DNA of 64,000 bases from Adineta steineri (taxonomy: Eukaryota; Rotifera; Eurotatoria; Adinetida; Adinetidae): positions 474,427 through 538,426 of the forward strand of contig CAJNOI010000003.1 of NCBI GenBank assembly GCA_905250115.1, read 5' to 3'. Shown here piece after piece: positions 11,612 to 22,006 of the stretch. The notes below the pieces were generated by a model. The model had not been told where the DNA came from and searched no databases. It was given only the letters and a program-made list of their open reading frames with translations. Every line of letters begins with the position of its first letter. Within the stretch, counting starts at the first letter, position 1. The position numbers were made by a program, and so were the translations under genes.

Positions 11612-14600
11612 ATCAAGACAAGAAAATGTGTATAATGAATGTCGATGATGATGACTGTTTTATATGTTTGAATAGAGGTGAGCGAAAGAACGAACGAAAA
11701 AGAGAGAAAAAAAAGTAGAAGTAAAATTCGTTGATAAATCATTGGTCACTTTTTTTCTTCTCCTCTCTTCTTCACATATCGTACAATCTTCATCTACCTG
11801 ATGAATGACACAGACTTACATAGCACATATATCACAATAGTCATTTTTTTTGTCACGTTTATAATACATGATTAAATAAATTTTTCTGAAATCGAAAACA
11901 TTCATTTCTATCGCGTGATATGCTCATCTCTACTTATCATATATATATATATATATACATTCACGTCCTGAATAAAGTTCATATTTAACATGAACATTGT
12001 TTATATGTATGAATAAAAAAAAACCTCTCTGTAGTCCGATGTCATTATACGTTCGAATTAATTTTCGAGAGCTTTTCTTTTATTTTTACTTCATTATCGT
12101 CTTAGTAAAATGAACTTGAACTCCTATAGACAGTATGTCGGTATGATTTAAAGAATTATTTTTACCTATGTCCTTGTATATCCAGACACATCTGTTCAAA
12201 TCGAATAATAATCAGGCGGAGCAAATTTTTAATTTAACACTGTGTGATACGCTCTCATTTTTCATTATCTTTTTGATCTTGTTTGTTCAACTAATTATGA
12301 AGTAGAAGAAGATGTATGTGATTAGTAGAACAAGAGGAAAAAAAGATTTACTATTATGATTAGTACAATAGAAAGAAAAAAGAGCGATTGCGGTATAGGT
12401 CAAGAGTATAGAGAAATCAATTACTTTGTGTGCACTTGTTTGATAAGCACAGGAAACGCTTTTAAGTGAAAGGATGCCCGCCGTCATCAGGCTTAGTTCA
12501 CTCGATTGGAAATGAACATAGAGTATGAGTTTGTTTCCGATCGAAGATAACTATTTAGAAAGATTAGAGGAAATTGAACTTTATCGGTATCTTAAAACAA
12601 AAAGAAAAAGCAAAACATTATTTTCAATTAGTATCATCGTTTATGATACAGATTTTAATAAAATTCTTATTGATGACTTATCAATCTGTGAACGAATTGA
12701 TAAAACGTTTATATATCGTTGATTATGTAAAAAGAAGTATACGAAATAAGTGAAGCACATCTGTACAAGTTATTCTATAAGTCGTGTGTAAACGAATGTA
12801 ATGATGCGTTGATTTTAACGGTATGACAGGTGAAAAATGATGACTGGCAATTCTTTCAACAAATAAACGTGTACGATTTAGATATGCTCAATTTCGTTTT
12901 CGATCATTGTTATATGTTTGATCTATAGCACAAACCTCATTTATTCTTAGCAATAATAACGAACTTTATCACAACCTACTGGTTTCTGTACTCTGCAGCA
13001 GACATGACGAAATTCAACACTACAAGAAATCTATCAGTCTTGTTGATTTTAATTTACTCAATATTAGTCAATCTTGTACATATAATTTTGCAAACTTATG
13101 TTTATAAATGAGGATAATTCAGATATATCAAGCTGTTGTAGAGGAAAATAACGAACAATACTATTCATATAGTATTTGTACTTTTTACATAGTGTAAAAC
13201 TATTATTGAAAGTGATCAATACTAGCGAGGTAACGTCTCCAATTGTCCAATCGCTTTTTAGCAAAAACCAATGGAGTGTGGGTAAAAAAATTTATTTTTT
13301 GCTATATAGATGTTTTGATAGATTTAAATGATAAAGTATGTTGATTTATCTATGAAACAATATTTTTTTCTATTTTAAATGTTAAAGTAAAATGTATTTC
13401 TCTACGCAAGTCAGTCGTGTGAAATAAATGAAGATATCGATCATGCCAAAACTTAAAGTACGTCGCCACTTGACTTGACCATAGACGAATAATAGAAACT
13501 AGGACCCAAGCATACAAATATTTTTTCTCGTTTTTTTATTTCAAAATAAAAACAACATGTTATAGTAATACGTCTATTAATATCTACTATTGCCTATCTA
13601 TGAAAGTATATAACGTTAGCAGGATTAATATGAATAAAAATGATAGTGCTGTAAACAGAAAACAGTATATATAAGAGAATATGGTAGTAATAACTTAAAA
13701 AAGTCTTTGTTAATCTTGCAACCGACTCTCAACTTTATCTCTATTTTTTAATACAAGCTTAAAAATGGTTTTTGAATACAACGATATCAGCACGTTTAAT
13801 GGTAAAAATAATTTCAACTTATATCTCAAAACTCCATTGCCCCACTATGGAGTTCACATATTTACGAAGTAAAATGATTACATTTTCATAAGAGTTTGAT
13901 TTTAATGTACAAAAAGAATTTCATCTATAGAATCGATTTTTTTTCACCTACACCTACACGTTAGTTGAAGTAGTCTTAGAATAAAACTAGTCCTGTACCA
14001 AATAATCCACATATACTGCTTGTCTTTCAAGTTAAACATACAAAACAAGAAGATGATACCTTCTATTATAAGAAATAACAAGAACAGCACATTAACGATT
14101 CTAAAGATTCGTAACGAATAAGTTTCAATTCGAATATAAGTTACATGCATTTTTTTTAGTTAAATAATCCGTCGAACCGATGAGTATCAGATATTTGATG
14201 AGCCTTAGTTTTTTTAATAAATGACAAGGTTTCGTAGAAGAAGTCAGATAGTTTCAAAAAACTCTACCCTAATTGAGTTCTTTTGATCAAAATAAATTAG
14301 TAAAGCAAATGAGATGTTCATAGTTTATATCTGCGACATGACTTTTTACGAACGATTATTCTGTCTGAACAGACGTATGTATATGATAAACAAATCTTCC
14401 ATTTAGGACTATCTTTTGCAATATCAGCAAATCAATTCCAGATGAGGGCGGGAGTGTGATCTTTTCAATCAACCTACACTCACCCATATATACATTCGCA
14501 AGAGAGTCTGCCCAAACCTAAAGAAGATAGAGACATGATGAACACTTTTCTGTTGATTTCATTTATTTTACGTTTGTTAATGATAAATGCACTTTTCTTT

Positions 14601-14716
14601 CCAAGTTTGTCGTTATTATCTACATAATGGTTATATACAACCTTTCAGTCGACAGGATACAGCAAGAAAAATGCTAAAAGCTAGTTTAAACATTTCTTTA
14701 AATTTCATGCCTACTA
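11612..14716. other. long AT-rich intergenic region
   Basis: About 3.1 kb with no gene that I can support. It contains a short (AT)n run at about 11939-11957 and two G- or C-rich patches near 14445-14490 (gggcgggagtgtg, and ctacactcaccca) that resemble the TGTGGG-rich patch at 18.5 kb. A 65-codon open frame at 12525-12722 has no recognisable domain and is not called. Confidence 0.5.
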
Positions 14717-14904
14717 AACCCCCCCCCCCCCATAATAAAAGACCCCCTGGTCTTCTATTATGTTTCGCACATCGCGCTTTTTTTGTGAAAAAATCCCCCT
14801 ACCCCTATAGGGTGTTTTTTCCGATTTTTGCTCCAAAGGGGTCTTCTATTATGGGGGGGTCTTTTAATACGAGAGGGTCTTTTATTATGGGGGGGGGGGG
14901 GGTT
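14717..14904. mobile_element. MITE with C13/G14 termini and TA target duplication
   Basis: Seen: a 188-bp element. Its left end is AA followed by 13 C (14719-14731) and CATAATAAAAGACCCCC. Its right end is the reverse complement: GGGTCTTTTATTATG, 14 G (14889-14902), TT. It is flanked on both sides by TA (14715-14716 and 14905-14906). The GGTCTTYTATTATG motif recurs inside in both orientations, so the element is itself a nested set of inverted repeats. There is no coding capacity. Known: TA duplications are typical of Tc1/mariner-class elements. Class assignment is inferred from that alone. Confidence 0.7.
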
Positions 14905-15269
14905 TAATTCGCAATGACGAATTATGTTATCAACTTGTGTAATTCAGTCAATATCTACCAATTACAAATACTTTTTTTTACTTGGGATTCTTCAATAACA
15001 AACATGACTCAACACGCTTTTTCTTCGTCGGCGTCAATAAAATACTTATTTTTCGCAAGTTACTTCGATGGTTAGTGAACCATGACAATATTTCACCACT
15101 TGTTTTTTCCTTCGCCATGTGTTGTCTTTCATAATAATATCATAAACAGCTAAAGATAAAACATTTCAAAAGGAAGTAGATACCTATAAAAAAAGAACCA
15201 TTTTTCATCATTATTTCACTAATAAATTTTATATAGTAACTCCAATTCAAATCATTCACGTAGCAAACA
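14905..15269. other. upstream region of ADP-ribosyltransferase-TPR gene 1
   Basis: AT-rich leader between the MITE and the ART-TPR gene. It presumably holds the promoter. No motif can be named. Confidence 0.4.
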
Positions 15270-17714
15270 ATGAATAGAGGGAAATTAACGACAAATTCAT
15301 CTACAGTTCCAAAAGGTCGTCGACGTATCAATATCCAACAGATGCAAAATGTTCTTCTGATCTGGTTAGACAAGAATATTAACGAGAACAACGACGACTG
15401 CCAAAATACAATTTCAAAACTGCGATGTGCTGTGAATGACATCAGCACATTTACAGATGCTGATCAATGCTTTGAGTTTATTGAAACAATCGTCGACAAA
15501 AAGGTTTGTATCATCATATCTGGATCACTTGGACAACATACTGTGCCTCGTGTGCACAATATGTCTCAAGTTGATTCAGTATTTATTTTTAGTGGCAATA
15601 AAACATATCATGAACAGTGGACTAAAGATTGGCCCAAAATAAAGGGTGTTTTCACAGACATTACACCTATGTGTGAAGCACTCAAGAAAGCTGCTTATCA
15701 ATGTGAGCAGAATGCCATTCCCATGAGTTTCGTGGGACCAAATGAAAAGTTGGAACAATTAGATCCTTCTTTTATGTACACTCAAATGCTTAAAGAAATA
15801 TTATTAACCATCAAATTCGAACAAAAACATATACAAGATTATCTTAATTACTGTCGCGATGCTTTTGTCGACAACCAAGAAGAAATGGTTAATATTCAAA
15901 GATTAGAACGTGAATACCGCAGCAAAACACCCATTTATTGGTACACCTGTCAAATGTTCTTGTACCCCATGCTCAATCGTGCATTACGGTTGATGAATGG
16001 TGATACCATTACACGTATGGGTTTCTTCATTGGCGATTTGCATCGACAAATTGAACAACTGCACAGAGAACAATATGCTGGTACAACTGCTGCTAATACC
16101 TTTACTGTTTATCGTGGTCAAGGTTTATCTACAGAAGATTTTGAACAAACGATGAAAACCAAAGGTGGTCTTATTTCATTCAACAACTTCTTATCCGCTA
16201 GTATAGTTCGCAAAGTTTCTCTAGATTTTGCTCAAGATGCTGCAAGAAATCCGGATCAAGTCGGTGTACTTTTTGTCATGAAAATCAATCCTGCTCAATC
16301 AGCAACACCATTTGCTTCCATTGCTGGTATTAGCAAGTTTCAAAGAGAAGGAGAAGTCTTATTTTCATTGCATAGCGTTTTTCGTATAGAGAATATTGAA
16401 CAGATGAGTGAAAATAATCGTTTACATGCAGTTTATTTGACACTTACTGCCGAAAACGACCCGGAATTGAACAGACTCACTGATTACATTCGAAAAGAGA
16501 GCTTTCCAGACTCTGAAGGATGGTACAGATTGGGTAGGGTATTACGTAAAATGGATGAATTTGACACAGCTGAAGATATTTATCAAGTTTTATTTAATCA
16601 AACAAAGGATGATAAGGACAAGGCACCTATTTATGTTCAACTTGGTTCGATCAAATATAGTCAAGGTAAATATCAAGGGGCACTTACATTCTATGAAAAA
16701 TCACTTGATATCTATCAAAAAACTCTTTCTCCCAATCATCCTAGTTTGGCTATTTCCTACAGTAATATTGGTAATGTGCATAACAGCATGGGTGATTATC
16801 CGAAAGCACTTTCCTATTTTGAAAAAGCCCTTGAAATTCAACAACAATCACATCGTCCCAATCATCGTGATTTGGCTATACCCTATGTTAATATTGGTAA
16901 TATGCATGCTGAGATGGGTAATTATTTGAAAGCAATTTCATCTTTTAAAGAAGCCCTTGAAATTCAACAGCAATCACTTCCTCCCAATCATCCTGATTTG
17001 GTATATTTCTACAACAACATTGGTAATGCGCATTCCAAAATGAGTAATTATCCGATAGCACTTTTTTGTTTTGAAAAAGTCCTTGAAATTCAACAGCAAT
17101 CACTTCCCCCCAATCATCGTGATTTGGCTATACCCTTTGTTAATATTGGTAATGTGCATGCCGAGATGGGTGATTATCCGCAAGCACTTTTTTGTTTTGA
17201 AAAAGCCCTTGAAATTCAACGACAATCCCTTCCCCCCAATCATCCTGATTTGGCTTCTTCTTACAACAACATTGGTAATGTTCATTGCAGAATGAGTAAT
17301 TATTCGAAAGCACTTTCTTATTATGAGAAAGATCTTGAAATCAGTCAACAATCACTTCCTCCCAATCATCCTGATTTGGCTATGTCCTACAACAACATTG
17401 GTAATGTGCATGCCGACATGGGTAATAATTCAGAAGCACTTTCATCTTATGAGAAAGCTCTTAAAATTCAACAACAATCACTTCCTCCCAATCATCCTAA
17501 TTTGGCTGCTTCCTACAACAATATTGGTACAGTGTATGACAACATGGGTATATACACAAAAGCCCGTACATTTTATGAACATGCTATACAAATTGGACAA
17601 CAATCATTACCTTCGAATCACCCAAATCTTCAACAGTGGAGAAATAACCTCGAACTTGTAAAAAAACAAATAATAAATTGTACTGTTGTGAAATTTTTAA
17701 TGAGAAATAATTAA
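15270..17714 (+). CDS. ADP-ribosyltransferase with TPR repeats, copy 1
   Basis: Seen: intronless, 814 aa. Residues about 25-165 form an alpha/beta-looking region (MQNVLLIWLD, FTDADQCFEFI, KVCIIISGS, VDSVFIFSG). Residues about 225-395 are an arginine-specific ART fold of the R-S-ExE class: YRGQGL with R282, FNNFLSAS with S309, and EGEVLF with E360 and E362. From about 410 to the end come nine TPR units; seven are near-identical kinesin-light-chain-type repeats of 42 aa (NHPDLAxSYNNIGNVH, then MGxYxKALSxxEKALEI). Known: ART enzymes move ADP-ribose from NAD+ to arginine; TPR arrays bind protein partners. All catalytic residues are present, so activity is plausible. There is no signal peptide, so it acts in the cytosol (inferred). 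A paralogue lies inverted at 24568-27003. The absence of introns contrasts with the neighbouring genes. Confidence 0.9.
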   Translation: MNRGKLTTNSSTVPKGRRRINIQQMQNVLLIWLDKNINENNDDCQNTISKLRCAVNDISTFTDADQCFEFIETIVDKKVCIIISGSLGQHTVPRVHNMSQVDSVFIFSGNKTYHEQWTKDWPKIKGVFTDITPMCEALKKAAYQCEQNAIPMSFVGPNEKLEQLDPSFMYTQMLKEILLTIKFEQKHIQDYLNYCRDAFVDNQEEMVNIQRLEREYRSKTPIYWYTCQMFLYPMLNRALRLMNGDTITRMGFFIGDLHRQIEQLHREQYAGTTAANTFTVYRGQGLSTEDFEQTMKTKGGLISFNNFLSASIVRKVSLDFAQDAARNPDQVGVLFVMKINPAQSATPFASIAGISKFQREGEVLFSLHSVFRIENIEQMSENNRLHAVYLTLTAENDPELNRLTDYIRKESFPDSEGWYRLGRVLRKMDEFDTAEDIYQVLFNQTKDDKDKAPIYVQLGSIKYSQGKYQGALTFYEKSLDIYQKTLSPNHPSLAISYSNIGNVHNSMGDYPKALSYFEKALEIQQQSHRPNHRDLAIPYVNIGNMHAEMGNYLKAISSFKEALEIQQQSLPPNHPDLVYFYNNIGNAHSKMSNYPIALFCFEKVLEIQQQSLPPNHRDLAIPFVNIGNVHAEMGDYPQALFCFEKALEIQRQSLPPNHPDLASSYNNIGNVHCRMSNYSKALSYYEKDLEISQQSLPPNHPDLAMSYNNIGNVHADMGNNSEALSSYEKALKIQQQSLPPNHPNLAASYNNIGTVYDNMGIYTKARTFYEHAIQIGQQSLPSNHPNLQQWRNNLELVKKQIINCTVVKFLMRNN
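16630..17610 (+). repeat. tandem 126-bp TPR-coding repeats
   Basis: Direct repeats with a 126-bp period encoding the kinesin-light-chain-type TPR units. Several are close to identical at DNA level (the coding phrase for NHPDLAxSYNNIGN recurs). This suggests recent unit duplication or homogenisation inside the gene. Confidence 0.85.
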
Positions 17715-18849
17715 CTTTTTAAACAAGAAATGAATTATTTTAAATGCGAGCGCATACAGAGGGTGTGAGTGTAATTATGGATTGGGTTTGGGTTGTTCTG
17801 TTGCATCCACACTCTCAAGATGGTTGTACTGTTTTTTTTCCACACTGATAGGTATAGACGAAATAGACATAATATTCCCCTACGTTTTCTTCATAAAAGA
17901 GACAAAATCCTAATAAACTAATATCAAGGCAGTTATATACTACTAATATACTTCCATTTTATAGTGTTTCTAAAGTTGATGAAACTTGATGGCTTATTAT
18001 TACCACCTTTATATGACGAGATTTTTTCAATCTCTGTCGCAGTCAATGTAAAATAGAACTTTTTCTGTTCTGTCTTCACATATTTTAACGAAAAATAAAT
18101 GCTACTATGTGCACACAATATTCCCTTACATTACAGTAAACTTATTTGTTTGCACATCTATGTGCATAACTATGGAAGCGATGCATAACGTATTGAAAAA
18201 GAAAAAAACATGCAAAGTTTTCAATTCATTAATGTTGTTTTACTGTTTGTTGATTCAACTCATCGGATACTAATGCATGCTTATTTTGTAGCGCAATACA
18301 ACAGACAACCGTCACTGTCTTTGTCAAGTTAGAAACGAAAAGAAATTTGCATCCATTAGTTATTTGTTCCTACGGTAACAATGGTAAATGTTGGATTGTT
18401 ATAAAAGTGTTTTCAATAGGACCTTGAGTTTCTGCTGATGATATTTGGGACATCATCATCATACTGCCCAGTGAGTGTTGGGTGTATGAAAGACGGATAG
18501 CATATCCACACCGATCCATTCTCACACCCACACCCACCCATCCTACACTCACACGCACCTACTCCACACCCACAAGATTTCGTGAAAAACAGTTATTCGC
18601 CTCGGAAGCTGCTGCAAAAGTGAGGGTGATTGGAAAAATTCTTTCGGTTAAATGTATTTCGGCGAAAAGGAACACAACCGAACATTTTGCCGTCGACTTT
18701 TTTCTTCTACCTTTTTTTCTTCCAACGCGTAGTTGCACCATCAATAGAAAAATACGACGTTCGTAAAGTAAATACGCATTTTAAAAGAAGAAATAAAAGC
18801 GATAACACACCACACATTTCAACAATTTCTATCGAAGACAAACAAAATC
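17715..18849. other. intergenic between ART-TPR gene 1 and the F-box-LRR gene
   Basis: No gene is supported. A GT-rich patch lies at about 17758-17800 (gagggtgtgagtgt, then gggtttgggttg) and a stronger TGTGGG-like patch at 18506-18574. The rest is AT-rich. Confidence 0.5.
18506..18574 (-). repeat. degenerate TGTGGG-like (telomere-type) patch
   Basis: On the minus strand the stretch contains GTGGGTGTGG and GGTGGGTGTGGGTGTGAG. TGTGGG is the telomeric repeat reported for the bdelloid Adineta vaga (from memory). Only a few units are exact, so this may be an old interstitial telomeric trace or just a GT-rich minisatellite. Confidence 0.35.
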
Positions 18850-21800
18850 ATGACAAGTTTGATTACATTACCAGTAGAGCTTATCTACCGAATTTTGGAC
18901 CATCAGAGTGATTTTACTCTGGTGTGTTCTATGCGAAATGTGTGTCAGAGACTCAACCAGATCGTTGACACCTACGATCGATATCAGGTAAGACGTTATC
19001 TTATAATACTCGGCTAATGTTCATCAATCTTGAAGTTTTTTTCACCCTGACGATCGATAAGCCTAGTAAAATAGCAGGCAATTAACTGCAAGTTTATAAT
19101 ATTATCGGAGTTAGCGGATATTTGTGGAAAAATTTTCTCGGACTAAAACTCACGATCATGTGTTTACATATAATTTCCTCTATTGAAAGGAGGATTATGA
19201 TTGAAGTTGTTACACTACTATATGTTTGTTTGTTCATCAAGAGACTTTATTAAGGAAACTATGTAGTCAGATTTTGACTTATGAGATTGAGAAAAGTCGA
19301 ATATGACCAATTGATCTGTCATTGGGACAGGATTGCTGTAATTTTTGCAGTGACAATTGGTTTGAAGTGTGGATGTTATATGCGTTATATACCCATCTAA
19401 CTGAGAATATTACTGAATCTGATTCTTCGGCTTTTAATGCTAGAAGTTTTGCTTAGTTATGAAATACAAGTTCTAACACTAAATCAATATGAAAACAGTT
19501 CGAACAACTGCAAAAAATGTGTTGGTTTATTTTTACCCATTCTTTTTTAAGCATTTCAGTGCTTCAACAGCATTACTCATATTCTACAGACGATGGTGCG
19601 AAAAGATCGAACCGAAGTAGAGGAAGAGAGACTGTAATATATGTATTCCTATATATCTTTTTCCGATGTAAAACGATCGTCCAAGGTAGATTAACAACCA
19701 TTCAGCGATTTCATCTCATATGAGTAACTAACGAGAAAATAGACTTTCTCAATTGTCACGATCTCCGAATTTTTATTTATTATATGATCCCACCTTCTGA
19801 ACTTTGCCAAATATACGCCTGTCAACACAAGCTACTGGTACTAATGACTATAGGGCATTCTCATGTCACTTAACCTATAAAAAACAAATAAATAAAATCG
19901 CCACTTAATATGGATTTAACGGTGAAGTAAACTAGCGATCAATGAGGACCAAACATCGTAAGAAAACCCCTTCGCACCGATAAAGCGTCTTCTATAAGCG
20001 AATCACTTATTACTAAGCAACGCTAAATAATACTAGGCTTATTCAATTCATTACTCAAGGTTTCTTCCCCGACTGATTATCAATTCGTCAGAAATTCCTC
20101 CCTTTCTCCACTTAATCTTTTGTCTATGACAATAACCTTCTGAGACTATGATGAGAACCTCTGTGTATTCTTGACAAATAGTTCATACCTTTAAATTTTT
20201 ACCACTCACAGCTTCCAGCTGCTCTCAGTCAGCAGAAACTCTCACAGAATTTATCTTTTCTCCAACCCATATCTTCGTAATCACAACCAAGAACCCCTAT
20301 GTAATCAGCACATACTTCTAAAACTCCACTCATATCTATTTCCAAAAACTGCACGTAGACACTCACTGCATTGGATCTCCGAAGGATGGACATCGACGAC
20401 AAAGGAGCAGAATATCTCGCTGATGCACTACAACATAACACAGTAATATTCATTCACTCTTCACTTATTTCACATAACGATTTATACTTTCTGATATAGA
20501 CACTCATCACACTAAATCTTTGGGAAAACGAAATCGGAGCTGAAGGAGCTCAACATCTCGGTGATGCGCTACGACATAACACAGTAAGATTCATTCACTC
20601 TTTATCTATATCATATAACCATTTGTGCTCTCTCATACAGACACTCACCACACTGAACCTCTCGGACAACAACATCGGAGCTGAAAGTGCCAAACATATC
20701 AGTAACGCATTAAGAAGCAACACAGTAATACTCATTCACGCTTCATGTATTTCACACAAAATATTGGTACTTTCTCATATAGACACTCACCACACTAAAT
20801 CTCGAGGGAAACAATATCGAAGCTGAAGGAGCACAACATCTTGGTGAAGCACTTCGACATAACACAGTAATACTCATTCACTCTTTACCTATCTCATATA
20901 ACTAGTTATACTTTCACATACAGACACTCACCACATTGGATCTCTTTCGGAACGGAATAGGAGATGAAGGAGCAAAACATCTAGGTGATGCACTACGACA
21001 TAACACCGTAATACTCATTCACTGTTCATTTATGTCACATAACTATGTGTACTTTCTTACATAGACACTGGCGGTACTGAATCTCCATGGCAATCAAATC
21101 GGAGCTGAAGGAGCACAACATCTCGGTGAGGCACTTCGAAATAACACCGTAATGTTTATTCACTCTTCACCTATTCTACATAGCTATTTGTACTTGCTCA
21201 TTTAGGGACTCACTACACTGAATCTCAACGGGAACAGAATTAGAGCTGAAGGAGCACAACATCTTGGTGATGCACTACGACATAACACAGTAATATTCAT
21301 TCACTCTTTACCTATTTCACATAACTATTTATACTTTCTGATATAGACACTCATCACACTGAATCTCGATCACAACGAAATCGAAGTTAAAGGAGCACAA
21401 CATCTCGGCGATGCACTTCGAAATAACACAGTAATACTCATCAACTCTTCACCTGTTTCATTTAATCATTTGTACTTTCTCAAACAGACACTCACCACAC
21501 TGAGTCTCAATTACAACAGAATCGGAGCTGAAGGAGCTCGACATCTGGGTGAGGCACTACGAATTAATACAGTAATACTCATTCACTCTCCACCATTTTC
21601 ATATAACTATTTGCCTTTTCTTATACAGACACTCACCACACTAGGTCTCAAGAGCAACAGAATAGGAGATGGAGGAGCACAACATCTCGGTGATGCGCTA
21701 CGTATTAACACAGTAATACTCATTCACTCTTTATCTAATTCAGATAACTATTATCATTTTCTCATATAGGCACTTACGACACTGAATCTCGAATTGAACA

Positions 21801-22006
21801 GTATCGGAGATGAAGGAGCAGAATATCTCCGTGATGCACTACGAATTAACACAGTAATACTCATTCACTCTCCATGTATTTTACATAACTATTCTTCCTT
21901 TATCATACAGACACTGACGACACTGGATCTCTCGGGCAACAACATCGGAGACAAAGGAGCAGAATATCTCCGTGATGCACTACGAAATAAAAGGGTTGTA
22001 TTTTAA
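18850..22006 (+). CDS. F-box protein with twelve leucine-rich repeats
   Basis: Seen: exon 1 (18850-18987, 46 codons) encodes an F-box: LITLPVELIYRILDHQSDF, then CSMRNVCQRLNQI. After a 1371-bp intron come twelve phase-0 exons, each one 28-residue LRR of ribonuclease-inhibitor/NLR type (TLTTLNLxxNxIGAEGAQHLGDALRxNT): 20359-20442, 20500-20583, 20641-20724, 20783-20866, 20924-21007, 21065-21148, 21206-21289, 21347-21430, 21488-21571, 21629-21712, 21770-21853, and a last exon 21911-22006 that reads through to a stop. All but the last are exactly 84 bp. Known: F-box proteins link targets to SCF ubiquitin ligases and LRRs bind the target. The direct junction of exon 1 to the first LRR is inferred; a missed exon inside the long intron is possible. 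Confidence 0.8.
20359..22006 (+). repeat. tandem array of twelve LRR exon-plus-intron units
   Basis: The repeating unit is about 141 bp: an 84-bp exon and a 56-63 bp intron. Introns are also alike (most begin gtaatactcattcactct and end with ...tacttt.t.atacag), so whole exon-intron units were duplicated. The first unit is the most divergent (LRRMDIDDKGAEYLADALQ). All intron phases are 0, so any number of units stays in frame. Confidence 0.9.

Noticed and set aside
12525..12722. 65-codon open frame
   Set aside because: No domain, no paralogue in the window, and no splice partners; long AT-rich spacers give such frames by chance.
14587..14907. 106-codon open frame over the MITE
   Set aside because: The frame is produced by the C and G runs of the transposon and is not protein-like.
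18370..18766. Opposed open frames across the TGTGGG-like patch
   Set aside because: They arise from low-complexity GT/CA sequence and have no domain.
20359..22006. CRISPR-like direct repeats
   Set aside because: The repeats are 84-bp protein-coding exons with GT-AG introns, not short palindromic repeats with unique spacers.
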